The notes under the pieces were generated by a model. That model was not told the DNA's origin and made no database searches. It worked only from the letters and a program-made list of their open reading frames with translations. DNA of 39,767 nucleotides, from assembly GCF_001552535.1 (NCBI RefSeq), contig NZ_BCRJ01000079.1, positions 1-39,767 on the forward strand, written 5' to 3'. Source of the DNA: Nocardioides jensenii JCM 1364 = NBRC 14755 (GTDB lineage: Bacteria; Actinomycetota; Actinomycetes; Propionibacteriales; Nocardioidaceae). The translations under genes and the position numbers were made by a program. Below, one piece after another: positions 1 through 7,769 of this stretch (the first letter of the stretch is position 1; each line of letters starts with the position of its first letter).

Positions 1-1227
1 GCCGTCCACGACCGGGTGCGCGGCGTGCACCGTCGTCGCCGGGCCGCGATCGCGTGCGGTGCGGCTGCCGTGCTCGTCGGCGCGATCGTCGGGCTGAACC
101 TGCCCGGCCGGGACGAGGCACGCCCGGCGGATGACGGACTGACGGGGCCGAAGACCCTGACCTCGACCGGCTACACCTACGACCTCGCCGCCACCAAGAC
201 CGGCGAACACGACGTGACGCTCCGTCTTCCGAAGTCGGACCAGCCGCGCCTGGTCAGCTGGGGTGCCGAGGACGACGCCGGCCGACCGCTGAGCGTGGAG
301 GCATTCGGTGAGAATCCGTTCACCTCCACCGCGGATGACTTTGGCGACTTCTACCTGGTGCTGCCCGGAGAATCTGGCGCCATCACCGTCAGCGGCGCCC
401 CCGGCGAGCTGGCGGTCTCGACGTACACACTGTCCGCGGCCGTTCCCGACGGGGTCACCAAGGACGGTTCGACCTTCCGACAGACACTCGGCATGTGGCA
501 GTTGGTGAGCGCGGAGATCGGAGACGTCGGCGATCCCGAGATCAGCAAGGACGTCACCCTGCCGGCCGGCCCGATCCGGATCGGCGACCTCTGTGCCGGT
601 CTGCCCAAGGGCCACTGGGTCAACCTCTCGGTGGACGGCGAAGGGATCAGCTTCGGGGGCAGCAGCAACTGTCAGGAGACCGGGTTCGACCCGGACTCCG
701 GCGAGTACTCCACGTATCCGCAGGGCGGTCTCGGCACCCCGGGCGCCACGGTTCGGGTGCGGATGTGGATCTCGACGAGGATGGGCGACACGGCTGTGGT
801 GCCGGCTGGCGAGGTTCCCGACATCCGCCTGGGATTCGCGTTGCGCGGGGCGCTTCCGGAGTTCGCCGGTGTGAGGTACGACGAGCCCGAGCCCGTCATG
901 GAGTCTGCCGGCCACACCTGGCGGGCAGCCACGTCGGGCGGGGCGTCGGGCAGCGGTCCTGTCGGTGTGGACGTCGGCGGTGCCGGGCCGCACCTGGCAA
1001 CCGTGAGCTTCCGCAACAGCGCGCCCGTGCGCTACGCCTACTTCGTCACCGTCGACGGCGAGCGGCGGCCACTCGGCGAGTCCGCGTGGTTCGATGTCGA
1101 CGGGGCCACCGGTTCCACCGGCGAGATCAACGTCCCTGCTGGTGCCGAACGGTTGACCGTCGAACCGTTGCGGGGTGGCACGCCGGACCTGCAGACCACC
1201 GTCACGATCTACGAGCGGGTGGACTGA
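1..1227 (+). CDS. Membrane-anchored extracytoplasmic protein, 5' end cut by window edge
   Basis: I do not recognise the family. The reading frame is open to base 1, so the true start may lie outside the window; the first in-frame GTG is at base 16. The visible N-terminus is basic (VRGVHRRRRAA), followed by one hydrophobic segment (about residues 10-27 counted from GTG 16) and then some 375 residues of beta-rich, Gly/Asp/Thr-rich sequence without further membrane spans. This is the layout of a single-pass protein with a short cytoplasmic tail and a large outside domain. Two Cys about 27 residues apart (in DLCAGLP and SSNCQE) could form a disulfide. In actinobacteria, similar proteins with a cytoplasmic tail reading like 'LHDRVRGVRRRR' often sit just after a SigE-type sigma factor gene; that upstream gene is not visible, so an anti-sigma-like role is only a guess. 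Confidence 0.75.
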   Translation, partial: AVHDRVRGVHRRRRAAIACGAAAVLVGAIVGLNLPGRDEARPADDGLTGPKTLTSTGYTYDLAATKTGEHDVTLRLPKSDQPRLVSWGAEDDAGRPLSVEAFGENPFTSTADDFGDFYLVLPGESGAITVSGAPGELAVSTYTLSAAVPDGVTKDGSTFRQTLGMWQLVSAEIGDVGDPEISKDVTLPAGPIRIGDLCAGLPKGHWVNLSVDGEGISFGGSSNCQETGFDPDSGEYSTYPQGGLGTPGATVRVRMWISTRMGDTAVVPAGEVPDIRLGFALRGALPEFAGVRYDEPEPVMESAGHTWRAATSGGASGSGPVGVDVGGAGPHLATVSFRNSAPVRYAYFVTVDGERRPLGESAWFDVDGATGSTGEINVPAGAERLTVEPLRGGTPDLQTTVTIYERVD

Positions 1228-1239
1228 CCGCACGCTGGA

Positions 1240-1245
1240 TACGCT
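1240..1245 (+). promoter_or_regulatory. Candidate -10 box for leaderless rhomboid gene
   Basis: TACGCT ends 6 nt before the ATG at 1252. This is the spacing expected when transcription starts at or next to the start codon. A GGAGG at 1246-1250 is too close to the ATG to be a normal ribosome binding site. Confidence 0.4.
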
Positions 1246-1251
1246 GGAGGC

Positions 1252-1881
1252 ATGAGCCTGCCCGACGCGCGCACCTCACCCACCGAGGAGACTCCCCGAT
1301 GGGTGAGTGCCGCCGCGACGATCGGCAGTTTCGTGGCGCTGCTGTGGGTGATCGAGCTCGTCGACACAGTGATGAACAACCGGCTCGACGCCGAAGGCGT
1401 GCGTCCCCGAGAGACCGACGGGTTGCTCGGCATCGTCTTCGCCCCACTGCTGCACGCCGGCTGGGGTCACCTGGCCGCCAACACCCTGCCGGCCCTGGTG
1501 CTCGGGTTCCTGATCCTGCTCTCGGGCCTCCGCACCTGGCTGGGCGTCACCGCCATCGTGTGGGTCGTCGGTGGGGTCGGCACCTGGTTGACCGGTCAGG
1601 ACCACTCCGTGCACATCGGCGCCTCGGTGCTGGTCTTCGGGTGGCTGGTCTACCTGCTTGTGCGGGGGTTCTTCTCCGGCAAGGTCGGTCAGATCGCGCT
1701 CGGCGTAGTCATCCTGGTCATGTACGGCGGCATCCTGTGGGGAGTGCTGCCCGGTCAGGAAGGAATCTCGTGGCAGGGGCATCTCTTCGGTGCCATCGGC
1801 GGCGGGATCGCCGCCTGGCTGCTCGCCCAGCGGGCGGCGTCGGAGCCGCGGGCTCCGCAACGCGACCCGATGGTGTGGTGA
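1252..1881 (+). CDS. Rhomboid family intramembrane serine protease
   Basis: A 209-residue polytopic membrane protein with the rhomboid signature elements in order. HLAAN (His73, Asn77) matches the HxxxN oxyanion motif, HIGASV gives the GxS nucleophile (Ser125), and QGHLFGAIGG carries the catalytic His (His177). About six hydrophobic segments lie between residues 20 and 192. Rhomboids cleave membrane-spanning segments of single-pass proteins within the lipid bilayer; the substrate here is unknown. The nucleophile motif is GAS rather than the usual GxSG(A/S), with Val after Ser, which is tolerated in short actinobacterial rhomboids. The ATG start is only 24 bp after the preceding stop and has a candidate leaderless promoter. 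The 3' end nearly touches the convergent DoxX-like gene. Confidence 0.85.
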   Translation: MSLPDARTSPTEETPRWVSAAATIGSFVALLWVIELVDTVMNNRLDAEGVRPRETDGLLGIVFAPLLHAGWGHLAANTLPALVLGFLILLSGLRTWLGVTAIVWVVGGVGTWLTGQDHSVHIGASVLVFGWLVYLLVRGFFSGKVGQIALGVVILVMYGGILWGVLPGQEGISWQGHLFGAIGGGIAAWLLAQRAASEPRAPQRDPMVW

Positions 1882-1882
1882 G

Positions 1883-2332
1883 TCAGAGCGTGTAGAGCGC
1901 CCTGACCCGGTCGTCCCGCAGCCACAGGCCGCCCCAGACCAGGACCGCCATCGTGAAGGCGAAGACGGAGCCGAAGACCGGCTGGTCGTCCAGGAACAGG
2001 TTCACCGAGATCGCGCCACCGAGGTAGCCGGTGATCAACACGGCACCCAGGACGGCGGTGCGCGGGATCAGGTGGACGATCAGCGCGATCCCGAGCGAGA
2101 TGCCCAGCGGAAGGCTGAACCACTCGGGTGCGCCGTACTTCTCGTTCCAGTCCTGTGCGGTCTGCACATTGAGCAGGTGGCTGATCGAGTCGACGGCGAG
2201 GAAGGCACCGACCAGGCCGGTGATGACCAGGCCGACGGTGCGTCTGGTGCTCCGCGTGCCCTTCGTGCCGGTGCGGGTGCCAGTGCTGGTGGAGGTGCTG
2301 GTGTGGCCTGCGACGCGGGTGGTGGTGCTCAT
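1883..2332 (-). CDS. DoxX-like small integral membrane protein
   Basis: A 149-residue protein with a Thr/Ser/Arg-rich N-terminal tail (residues 1-31) and four hydrophobic segments, typical of the DoxX/DoxX-like membrane family. The motif region NVQTAQDWNEKYGAPEWF lies between membrane segments 1 and 2. Members are associated with redox or respiratory functions in some species, but no reaction is established for this one. The start is the ATG at 2332, preceded by a good AGGAG at 8-9 nt spacing; the frame stays open far upstream, but that extension lies antisense to the HelD-type gene and lacks family similarity. It is divergent from that gene across a 153-bp region. Confidence 0.75.
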   Translation of the reverse strand: MSTTTRVAGHTSTSTSTGTRTGTKGTRSTRRTVGLVITGLVGAFLAVDSISHLLNVQTAQDWNEKYGAPEWFSLPLGISLGIALIVHLIPRTAVLGAVLITGYLGGAISVNLFLDDQPVFGSVFAFTMAVLVWGGLWLRDDRVRALYTL

Positions 2333-2401
2333 GGCGAGGTCTCCTGTGGGGTGGGTGAGCCGATGCCATGGAGACCGAGCACGCCCCGGGAATTCATCGT
2401 C

Positions 2402-2420
2402 GGCGGATCTGGTTTCCGCC
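2402..2420. promoter_or_regulatory. Inverted repeat in divergent doxX/helD promoter region
   Basis: GGCGGA (2402-2407) and TCCGCC (2415-2420) form a perfect 6-bp dyad around 7 nt. An alternative overlapping dyad is TCTGG (2408-2412) with CCAGA (2419-2423). It lies about 18 bp upstream of TAGTCT (2438-2443), a possible -10 box of the HelD-type gene, so it could be an operator or a leader hairpin. Confidence 0.35.
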
Positions 2421-2485
2421 AGACCGGCGCCGCCCGGTAGTCTTGTCTGCTTGGTTCTTGTGGTTCTCCGAGGGGTGGTCCTGCG

Positions 2486-4636
2486 TTGTCCGATGACGTT
2501 GCCGTGCGTGAAGTTGCCGCGGAACAGGCCTTCGTCGACCGCGTCTATCGACAGTTGGGGGAGTCGACCGCGGCTGCCCAGCAGCTGGCCCGCGAAGGGC
2601 ACGACCGTGGTCGGTTGGGTCACGAGGGTGGCCTGGTCGAACGCGACGCGATGGTCTTCCAGGCCGCGAAGCGGATCGCCCAGCTCGACGCGGCCCATGA
2701 GGGGCTCGTCTTCGGGCGCCTCGACATGCGTCCCGAGCTCGACCCGGAGCCGCGCTACGTCGGCCGCATCGGTCTGCGTGACGCCAACCGCGACTCGCTG
2801 CTGATCGACTGGCGCGCGCCTGCCGCTGCGGTGTTCTACCAGGCCACCGCGGCCGAGCCGCACGACGTCGTACGCCGTCGGGTGCTGCGCGCCGCGGGCC
2901 CGAAGGTGACCGGCGTCGAGGACGAGCTGCTCGACGACTCCGTCGACACCGACCTGCCGATCGTCGGCGAGGGCGCGTTGATGGCCCAGCTCTCGCGGGC
3001 ACGCGACCGGTCGATGCACTCGATCGTGGCCACCATCCAGGCCGAGCAGGACAAGGCGATCCGGGCACCCTCCAAGGGCGTCGTGGAGATCTCAGGCGGA
3101 CCGGGCACCGGCAAGACCGTGGTCGCGCTCCACCGCGCCGCGTTCCTGCTCTACACCGATCGGCGCCGTTACGAAGGCGGCGGCGTGCTGATCGTCGGGC
3201 CGTCCGGCGTCTTCATGCGCTACATCGAGCGGGTGCTGCCCTCCCTGGGCGAGACCGCGGTCGCGCTGCGGTCCCTCGGCGAGGTGGTCGACGGCGTCCG
3301 CGCGACCCGTCACGACGAGCCGGCCGTGGCCGACGTCAAGGGTGCCGCGCGCATGGCTGAGGTCGTACGCCGGGCCGCACGCCAGGCGGTGCCCGGTGCG
3401 CCGCGCGAGTTCCGCATGTTCTACCGCGACGACCGCATCGTGCTCGACCGTCAGGTGCTCGGCCGGCTGCGTCGTCAGCTGCTCAACCAGGGTCTCCGCA
3501 ACCGTCAGATCCCCCGGGTGGCGATGACGCTGCTCGACGCGATGTGGCGTCAGGTGCGTGGCGAGCGCGGCCGCGAGCGCGGCCGCGACGCGTTCAACGA
3601 CGAGATGCTCGGCAACGACGGGTTCCTCGAGTTCGCGTTGCGCTGGTGGCCGCCGCTGGACGCGCCGCAGGTGATGGCCTGGTTGCGTGACGCGGACTTC
3701 CTGGCCCGGGTCTCCGACGGCATCCTCACCCAGGAGGAGCAGACGCTCCTGCACAAGAGCTGGTCCGAGCAGCTCTCCATCGAGGACATCCCCCTGCTCG
3801 ACGAGGCCCGCTATGCGCTGGGTGACCTGCCCGAGAAGTCCAAGGACGGCGACGAGTTCTCCGACCATCTCGGTGGCGACCTGCAGGAGCTGACCACGGC
3901 CTCCGAGCGCGAGTTCGCCACCGGCCCCTCGTGGAAGCCGCCGACGAACCGCATCGAGGACGACCCGTTCGCCCATGTGCTCATCGACGAGGCGCAGGAC
4001 CTCACCCCGATGCAGTGGCGCATGGTGGGTCGCCGTGGCCGGGCTGCGTCGTGGACCATCGTCGGCGACCCGGCGCAGTCGTCGTGGCCGGTCCCGGCGG
4101 AGTCCGAGTCGGCCCGCCGTACCGCTCTCGAGGGCAAGCAGGTGCACGCGTTCCACCTCTCGACGAACTACCGCAACTCCTCGGAGATCTACGAGTTCGC
4201 CGCGGGCTACGCCTCACGGGTCGGCCTCGACGCCGACCTGCCCACGGCGGTCCGGTCGACCGGCATCGCCCCGACGGTGATCGGCCCCGTCGACGACCTC
4301 GAGGCGTCGGTGCGCAGCGAGGTGGCCCGGCTGTCGAGTGAGGTCTCCGGCACCGTCGGCATCGTGGTGCCGGCGGCCCGGCGGGCCGAGGTCAACGCGT
4401 GGCTGGCCGCGTGGCCGGAGTTCGCCGCCGACGCCCCGTCCGCTGCCGCGCCCGGTGTCACGCCGAGCGGCGAGGACCGCATCGTCGTCCTGACCGGTCT
4501 CGACACCAAGGGGCTGGAGTTCGACGGCATCGTGGTGGTGCGACCGCAGGAGATCGAGGACGAGTCGCAGACCGGCCGCGCGGTGCTCTATGTCGTGCTC
4601 ACCCGCGCCACGCAGTTGCTCACCACCGTCAGCTGA
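2486..4636 (+). CDS. HelD/HelR-type RNA polymerase recycling ATPase (UvrD-like superfamily 1)
   Basis: A 716-residue superfamily 1 helicase-like ATPase. An N-terminal coiled region leads to DWRAP (108-112), characteristic of HelD proteins. A Q-motif-like IQAEQDKAIR follows, then Walker A GGPGTGKT (204-211), Walker B/motif II LIDEAQD (Asp501-Glu502), the NYR motif near 560, and C-terminal motifs in LTGLDTKGLEF and LTRAT. In actinobacteria such proteins bind RNA polymerase, release stalled or rifampicin-bound enzyme from DNA and recycle it. The start is TTG 2486, with GAGGGG about 10 nt upstream; no other start fits the N-terminal coiled region better. I looked for the rifampicin-associated inverted element described upstream of some helR genes and did not find it, so HelD-type housekeeping versus HelR-type resistance function is open. 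Confidence 0.88.
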   Translation: MSDDVAVREVAAEQAFVDRVYRQLGESTAAAQQLAREGHDRGRLGHEGGLVERDAMVFQAAKRIAQLDAAHEGLVFGRLDMRPELDPEPRYVGRIGLRDANRDSLLIDWRAPAAAVFYQATAAEPHDVVRRRVLRAAGPKVTGVEDELLDDSVDTDLPIVGEGALMAQLSRARDRSMHSIVATIQAEQDKAIRAPSKGVVEISGGPGTGKTVVALHRAAFLLYTDRRRYEGGGVLIVGPSGVFMRYIERVLPSLGETAVALRSLGEVVDGVRATRHDEPAVADVKGAARMAEVVRRAARQAVPGAPREFRMFYRDDRIVLDRQVLGRLRRQLLNQGLRNRQIPRVAMTLLDAMWRQVRGERGRERGRDAFNDEMLGNDGFLEFALRWWPPLDAPQVMAWLRDADFLARVSDGILTQEEQTLLHKSWSEQLSIEDIPLLDEARYALGDLPEKSKDGDEFSDHLGGDLQELTTASEREFATGPSWKPPTNRIEDDPFAHVLIDEAQDLTPMQWRMVGRRGRAASWTIVGDPAQSSWPVPAESESARRTALEGKQVHAFHLSTNYRNSSEIYEFAAGYASRVGLDADLPTAVRSTGIAPTVIGPVDDLEASVRSEVARLSSEVSGTVGIVVPAARRAEVNAWLAAWPEFAADAPSAAAPGVTPSGEDRIVVLTGLDTKGLEFDGIVVVRPQEIEDESQTGRAVLYVVLTRATQLLTTVS

Positions 4637-4646
4637 TCGAAGGCGT

Positions 4647-4652
4647 TAGGGT
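4647..4652 (+). promoter_or_regulatory. -10 box of a leaderless promoter (TAGGGT)
   Basis: TAGGGT followed by 7 nt and the ATG at 4660. The same box and spacing occurs in front of dnaX (38346). No ribosome binding site precedes this ATG, which supports leaderless translation. Confidence 0.55.
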
Positions 4653-4659
4653 CGCTGCC

Positions 4660-5466
4660 ATGAGCGAGCAGCCTCCCTACCCGCCCAACGACCCGAACCA
4701 GCCCGGCTGGGGCCAGCAGCCACCGCCCGGACAGGGCCAAGGGGGGCAGCAACCCCCGGCGGGGCCGCCCGGGTGGGGCCAGCCTGCCGGCTACGGCGGA
4801 CCTCCCGGCCGAGCGCCGTACGACGCCCCGAGCGCGATCGGCTACGGCTGGAAGGCGTTCACCCGCTTTCCGGGGGCGCTGATCATCGCGGCCCTGATCG
4901 TGCTGGCCGTCCCGATCGCGATCCAGGTCGTCGGCGTCGTCGCCGGCGACGGCTCCTCGGGCTTCACCTCGGGCACCGAGTTCGAGTTCAACCCGATGGC
5001 GTTGGTGCTCAACCTGGCCAGCACGATCGTGAGCATGGTGCTCGGAGCCGCCATGATCCGCCTCGCCCTCGACGTGGTCGACGGGGCCGAGCCCAGCGTG
5101 GGCACGATGTTCTCCCGCCTCAACCTGGTTCAGGTGCTGATCGCGGCGGTCGTGCTCGGCATCGTCACCACCATCGGTCTGGTGCTGTGTGTGCTGCCCG
5201 GTCTGGTGGTCATGTTCCTGACCTTCCTGACCAACTACTTCATCGTCGGCAAGGGTGAGGACGCCTTCACGGCGATCAAGTCCAGCGTCTCCTTGACCAC
5301 GGCCAACGTGGGTCAGCTGCTGCTGCTCGCGCTGCTCTGCTTCGTGTGCATCATGGTCGGTGCGCTGGCCTGCGGTGTCGGCCTCCTGATCGCCTTCCCG
5401 GTGATCACGGTCGCGACGGCCTACACGTTCCGCACGCTGCAGGGGGAGCCGGTCCGCCAGCTCTGA
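4660..5466 (+). CDS. Proline/glycine-rich multipass membrane protein
   Basis: A 268-residue protein with a roughly 60-residue Pro/Gly/Gln-rich cytoplasmic-type N-terminal tail, then about five or six hydrophobic segments. The layout resembles the actinobacterial proteins with a 'glycerophosphoryl diester phosphodiesterase membrane domain'-like region (repeated helix pairs, AIKSSVSLTTANVGQLLLL near residue 207). There is no enzymatic motif. The ATG at 4660 is chosen because the Pro-rich start MSEQPPYPPNDPNQ is typical and a -10 box lies 7 nt upstream; the frame is open further 5' but overlaps the HelD-type gene. Function unknown; a role in envelope organisation is speculation. Confidence 0.75.
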   Translation: MSEQPPYPPNDPNQPGWGQQPPPGQGQGGQQPPAGPPGWGQPAGYGGPPGRAPYDAPSAIGYGWKAFTRFPGALIIAALIVLAVPIAIQVVGVVAGDGSSGFTSGTEFEFNPMALVLNLASTIVSMVLGAAMIRLALDVVDGAEPSVGTMFSRLNLVQVLIAAVVLGIVTTIGLVLCVLPGLVVMFLTFLTNYFIVGKGEDAFTAIKSSVSLTTANVGQLLLLALLCFVCIMVGALACGVGLLIAFPVITVATAYTFRTLQGEPVRQL

Positions 5467-5478
5467 ACCGGGTGAGGC

Positions 5479-6126
5479 TCAGCCGACGAAGCCGGACTCG
5501 AAGGCCAGGATCACGGCCTGGACCCGGTCCCGGACACCCAGCTTGGCGAACACCCGGGTGACGTAGGTCTTCACGGTGGCCTCGCTGAGGTGGAGGTCTG
5601 CGCCGATCTCGGCGTTGGAGAGGCCACGGGCCATCGCCCGGTAGACCTCGCCCTCGCGCTGGGTGAGGGTGTCGATCGCGCCCCGCCCGCGATCGGCCGG
5701 TGGGGTGCGTCCGACGTACGCCGTGACGAGCCGGCTCGTGACTGACGCGGCGAACACGTGGCGGCCGGCGGCCGCGTCGCGGATGGCCGCGGTCAGCTCA
5801 CCCGGGGGTGTGGTCTTGAGCAGGAAACCCCGGGCGCCGGCGCGCAGGGCGCCCAGCACGTAGTCGTCGAGGTCATACATGGTCAGCATCACGACGGCAG
5901 CCTCGGGCCGGGCCCGGCGCACGGCGGTCACCCCGGCCAGGCCGTCGTGGTCGGGCATCTGCACGTCCATGAGTACGACGTCCGCACGGTGCTCGACGGC
6001 AGCTCTCGCCGCCTCACGTCCGTTGGCGGCCTCGCCGACGACGAGCAGGTCCGGCTCGGCCTCGATGATCGCGCGCAGGCCGGCCCGGATCAGGTCCTGG
6101 TCATCGGCGATGACGACACGGCTCAT
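5479..6126 (-). CDS. LuxR/NarL-family two-component response regulator
   Basis: A 215-residue regulator. The receiver domain (about 1-120) carries the acidic pair Asp8-Asp9, the phosphoacceptor Asp54 (LMDVQMP), Thr82 and Lys104 (FLLKTTPPGE). A LuxR-type helix-turn-helix (about 150-212) contains LTQREGEVYRAMARGLSNAEI and LSEATVKTYVTRVFAKL. It should be phosphorylated by a HisKA_3-type kinase and act as a dimeric DNA-binding protein. The likely partner is the divergently transcribed kinase at 7770-9569; only the Ig-repeat gene lies between. The ATG at 6126 follows GGGAG about 12 nt upstream and gives the canonical receiver N-terminus MSRVVIADDQ. It is co-directional with the Ig-repeat gene (105-bp gap), so they may share a transcript. 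Confidence 0.92.
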   Translation of the reverse strand: MSRVVIADDQDLIRAGLRAIIEAEPDLLVVGEAANGREAARAAVEHRADVVLMDVQMPDHDGLAGVTAVRRARPEAAVVMLTMYDLDDYVLGALRAGARGFLLKTTPPGELTAAIRDAAAGRHVFAASVTSRLVTAYVGRTPPADRGRGAIDTLTQREGEVYRAMARGLSNAEIGADLHLSEATVKTYVTRVFAKLGVRDRVQAVILAFESGFVG

Positions 6127-6231
6127 GGTGGTCGGGCTCTCCCGTGGGGACGCTGGGTCACGCGAGCATCCCACAGGCGCCGGGGGCCGGGTGCCGGTTT
6201 CGCCAAGCCCGTCGACGCCTGTGGTCACGGG

Positions 6232-7494
6232 TCACCGCCTGATGCGCGTCGTCCTCGCGTTCAGCACCACGACCCGGTGGCCGGGCCGAGCCAGCGTCAC
6301 CCGCAGCCTGAGCCGCTTGCCGAGGTCGGCCCTGCGCAGCACGTAGGTCCTCGAGGTGGCCTTGCGGATCACCGTCGTGCCCCGCAACCACTGGTAGGAG
6401 ACCCGGGTGGCGTCGGGGCTGGTGCCACGGCGCAGCGCGGTCCCGGTCAGCGACGGACGCAGCCTCCGGGACAGGCGAGCGACCCCCTTCACCTGCAGTT
6501 TCCGGGCACTGGCCCAGCGCATCGTGGCCGCGACGGCCCTGCCGACGACGGTGACCTGGCTGACGTCGGTGACGCCGGGCTTGGACGCGGTCTCCCGCAC
6601 CGAGACCACCTGACCGACATCCTTGAGGCCGACCCGGTAGGTGAGCGCGGTGGCGCCGCTGATGGGTGTCCCGTTGCGCAGCCATTCGACGCTCACGACC
6701 GCCGGGTTGCCGTCGTACGCTCCCGGGGTCGCGGTGAGCGTCCTTCCGAACACCGCGGTCCCGGTGACCGTGGGCGCCGAGACCTTGGCGAGGTCGTCGG
6801 GCAGCACCGTCCTGGCGGGGGTCAGGGCCGAGCCGGTGGAGTGGCCCGGGGTCGCGGCGGTGACCCGCACGCGCACGGCCTTGCCGACCTGGGCGGGGGA
6901 GGGAGTGAACTGGCTCGAGGTGGCGCCGGCGACGTCGACGCCGTCCACCTGCCACTGGTAGATGTGGCTCGAGGCCGCAGGCGACCACGTTCCGGTGCTC
7001 ACCGTGACCGGGTCGCCGACCTTCGGGTCGCCGGAGAGGGTGGGGGTGGAGGTCGCGACCAGTCCGCTGCCCACGGCGACGACCTTCGCCGCCGAGTAGT
7101 CGACCTTGGTCTCGCAGGTCTCGCGCGTGGCGATGACTCGGAGCACCAGCTCCTTGCCGTAGGTGCTGGCCGGCAGCGCCGGCGAGGTCAGGGCGCCGCC
7201 ACCGGCGACGGCGGTTCCGTCGACCAGCCACTGGTAGGAGAACGTGGTCGGGTTGCCCGCCCAGGTGCCCCGCGTTCCGGTCGCCGTGAGCCCGACGCGC
7301 GGGGTGGCCGTCGTGATCGTCGGCTCGCTGGTCGGTGCGATCCCGCAGAGCGAACCGCCCCCGGGGCCCGGCAGTTCAGGCTCCTCGCAGTCGAGACACG
7401 GCCGGGCCGCGGCCGGAGCCGCGGTGAGGGAGAGAGTGAGAGCGGCGGCGGCCAGGGTGGCCAGCATGCGGCCGCGCGGTGGGAGGGAGGACAT
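6232..7494 (-). CDS. Secreted protein with four Ig-like repeats
   Basis: A 420-residue protein with a Sec-type signal peptide (hydrophobic core LATLAAAALTLSLTAAPAAA, cleavage near residue 30). Four repeats of about 85 residues follow, at roughly 58-143, 150-232, 240-323 and 325-420. Each repeat has the pattern TGTW...YQWLVDGT.(I/V).GAT...Y...D.GK..RVRVTA, an Ig-like fold common in actinobacterial surface proteins. There is no sortase motif and no C-terminal membrane anchor. The mature N-terminus has Cys pairs (RPCLDCEE, LCG), perhaps disulfide-bonded. The last repeat is strongly basic (RR..., ending TTRIRR), which could bind anionic wall polymers. It sits between the genes of a two-component pair, so it may be a target or accessory sensor of that system; this is inference. 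Confidence 0.78.
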   Translation of the reverse strand: MSSLPPRGRMLATLAAAALTLSLTAAPAAARPCLDCEEPELPGPGGGSLCGIAPTSEPTITTATPRVGLTATGTRGTWAGNPTTFSYQWLVDGTAVAGGGALTSPALPASTYGKELVLRVIATRETCETKVDYSAAKVVAVGSGLVATSTPTLSGDPKVGDPVTVSTGTWSPAASSHIYQWQVDGVDVAGATSSQFTPSPAQVGKAVRVRVTAATPGHSTGSALTPARTVLPDDLAKVSAPTVTGTAVFGRTLTATPGAYDGNPAVVSVEWLRNGTPISGATALTYRVGLKDVGQVVSVRETASKPGVTDVSQVTVVGRAVAATMRWASARKLQVKGVARLSRRLRPSLTGTALRRGTSPDATRVSYQWLRGTTVIRKATSRTYVLRRADLGKRLRLRVTLARPGHRVVVLNARTTRIRR

Positions 7495-7626
7495 TGTGGT
7501 CGGGCTCCTTCGAGCTGGGAATCATCGGTGTCCCCAGCGTTGGGCACGAGCCGGGGCCAGCGACATCACCGCAGGGACCAACCTGGGACTCCGATCGCAT
7601 GACAACAGCCCGCGCCTCTGCGACCT

Positions 7627-7674
7627 TCGTCGTGCGGCGACGAGACGAACGGATGACCCGGTCGGCGAGACCGG
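7627..7674. promoter_or_regulatory. Two short dyads upstream of the histidine kinase gene
   Basis: TCGTCG/CGACGA (7627-7632 and 7638-7643) and CCGGTC/GACCGG (7658-7663 and 7669-7674) are both perfect 6-bp dyads with 5-nt centres, 31 bp apart, in the 275-bp region between the divergent Ig-repeat and kinase genes. They are candidate operators for the linked LuxR-type regulator or small leader hairpins. The rest of the 275 bp shows nothing I can name. Confidence 0.3.
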
Positions 7675-7769
7675 CCCTCCCCGGTGGGCGGGGTCGAGAC
7701 CGAAGGTGGACGCGCGGACGCCGACCGGGAGGACAGAATGGTCGCCACCCCCGACCGGTGAGGAGAAGC

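Noticed and set aside
2333..2485. Rifampicin-associated element upstream of the HelD-type gene
   Set aside because: I looked for the inverted GGGGCTTGC-type repeat and saw none.
1883..3019. Extension of the DoxX-like protein to 378 residues
   Set aside because: The extra N-terminal part is antisense to the HelD-type gene, and a good ribosome binding site precedes the ATG at 2332.
3558..3592. Tandem GCGAGCGCGGCC units in the HelD-type gene
   Set aside because: They encode a short GERGRERGRD stretch inside an otherwise normal protein; simple codon-level repetition.
5758..7602. 614-codon open frame on the plus strand opposite the response regulator and Ig-repeat genes
   Set aside because: The minus-strand genes have clear domains; the plus frame gives Gly/Arg/His-rich sequence with no domain.
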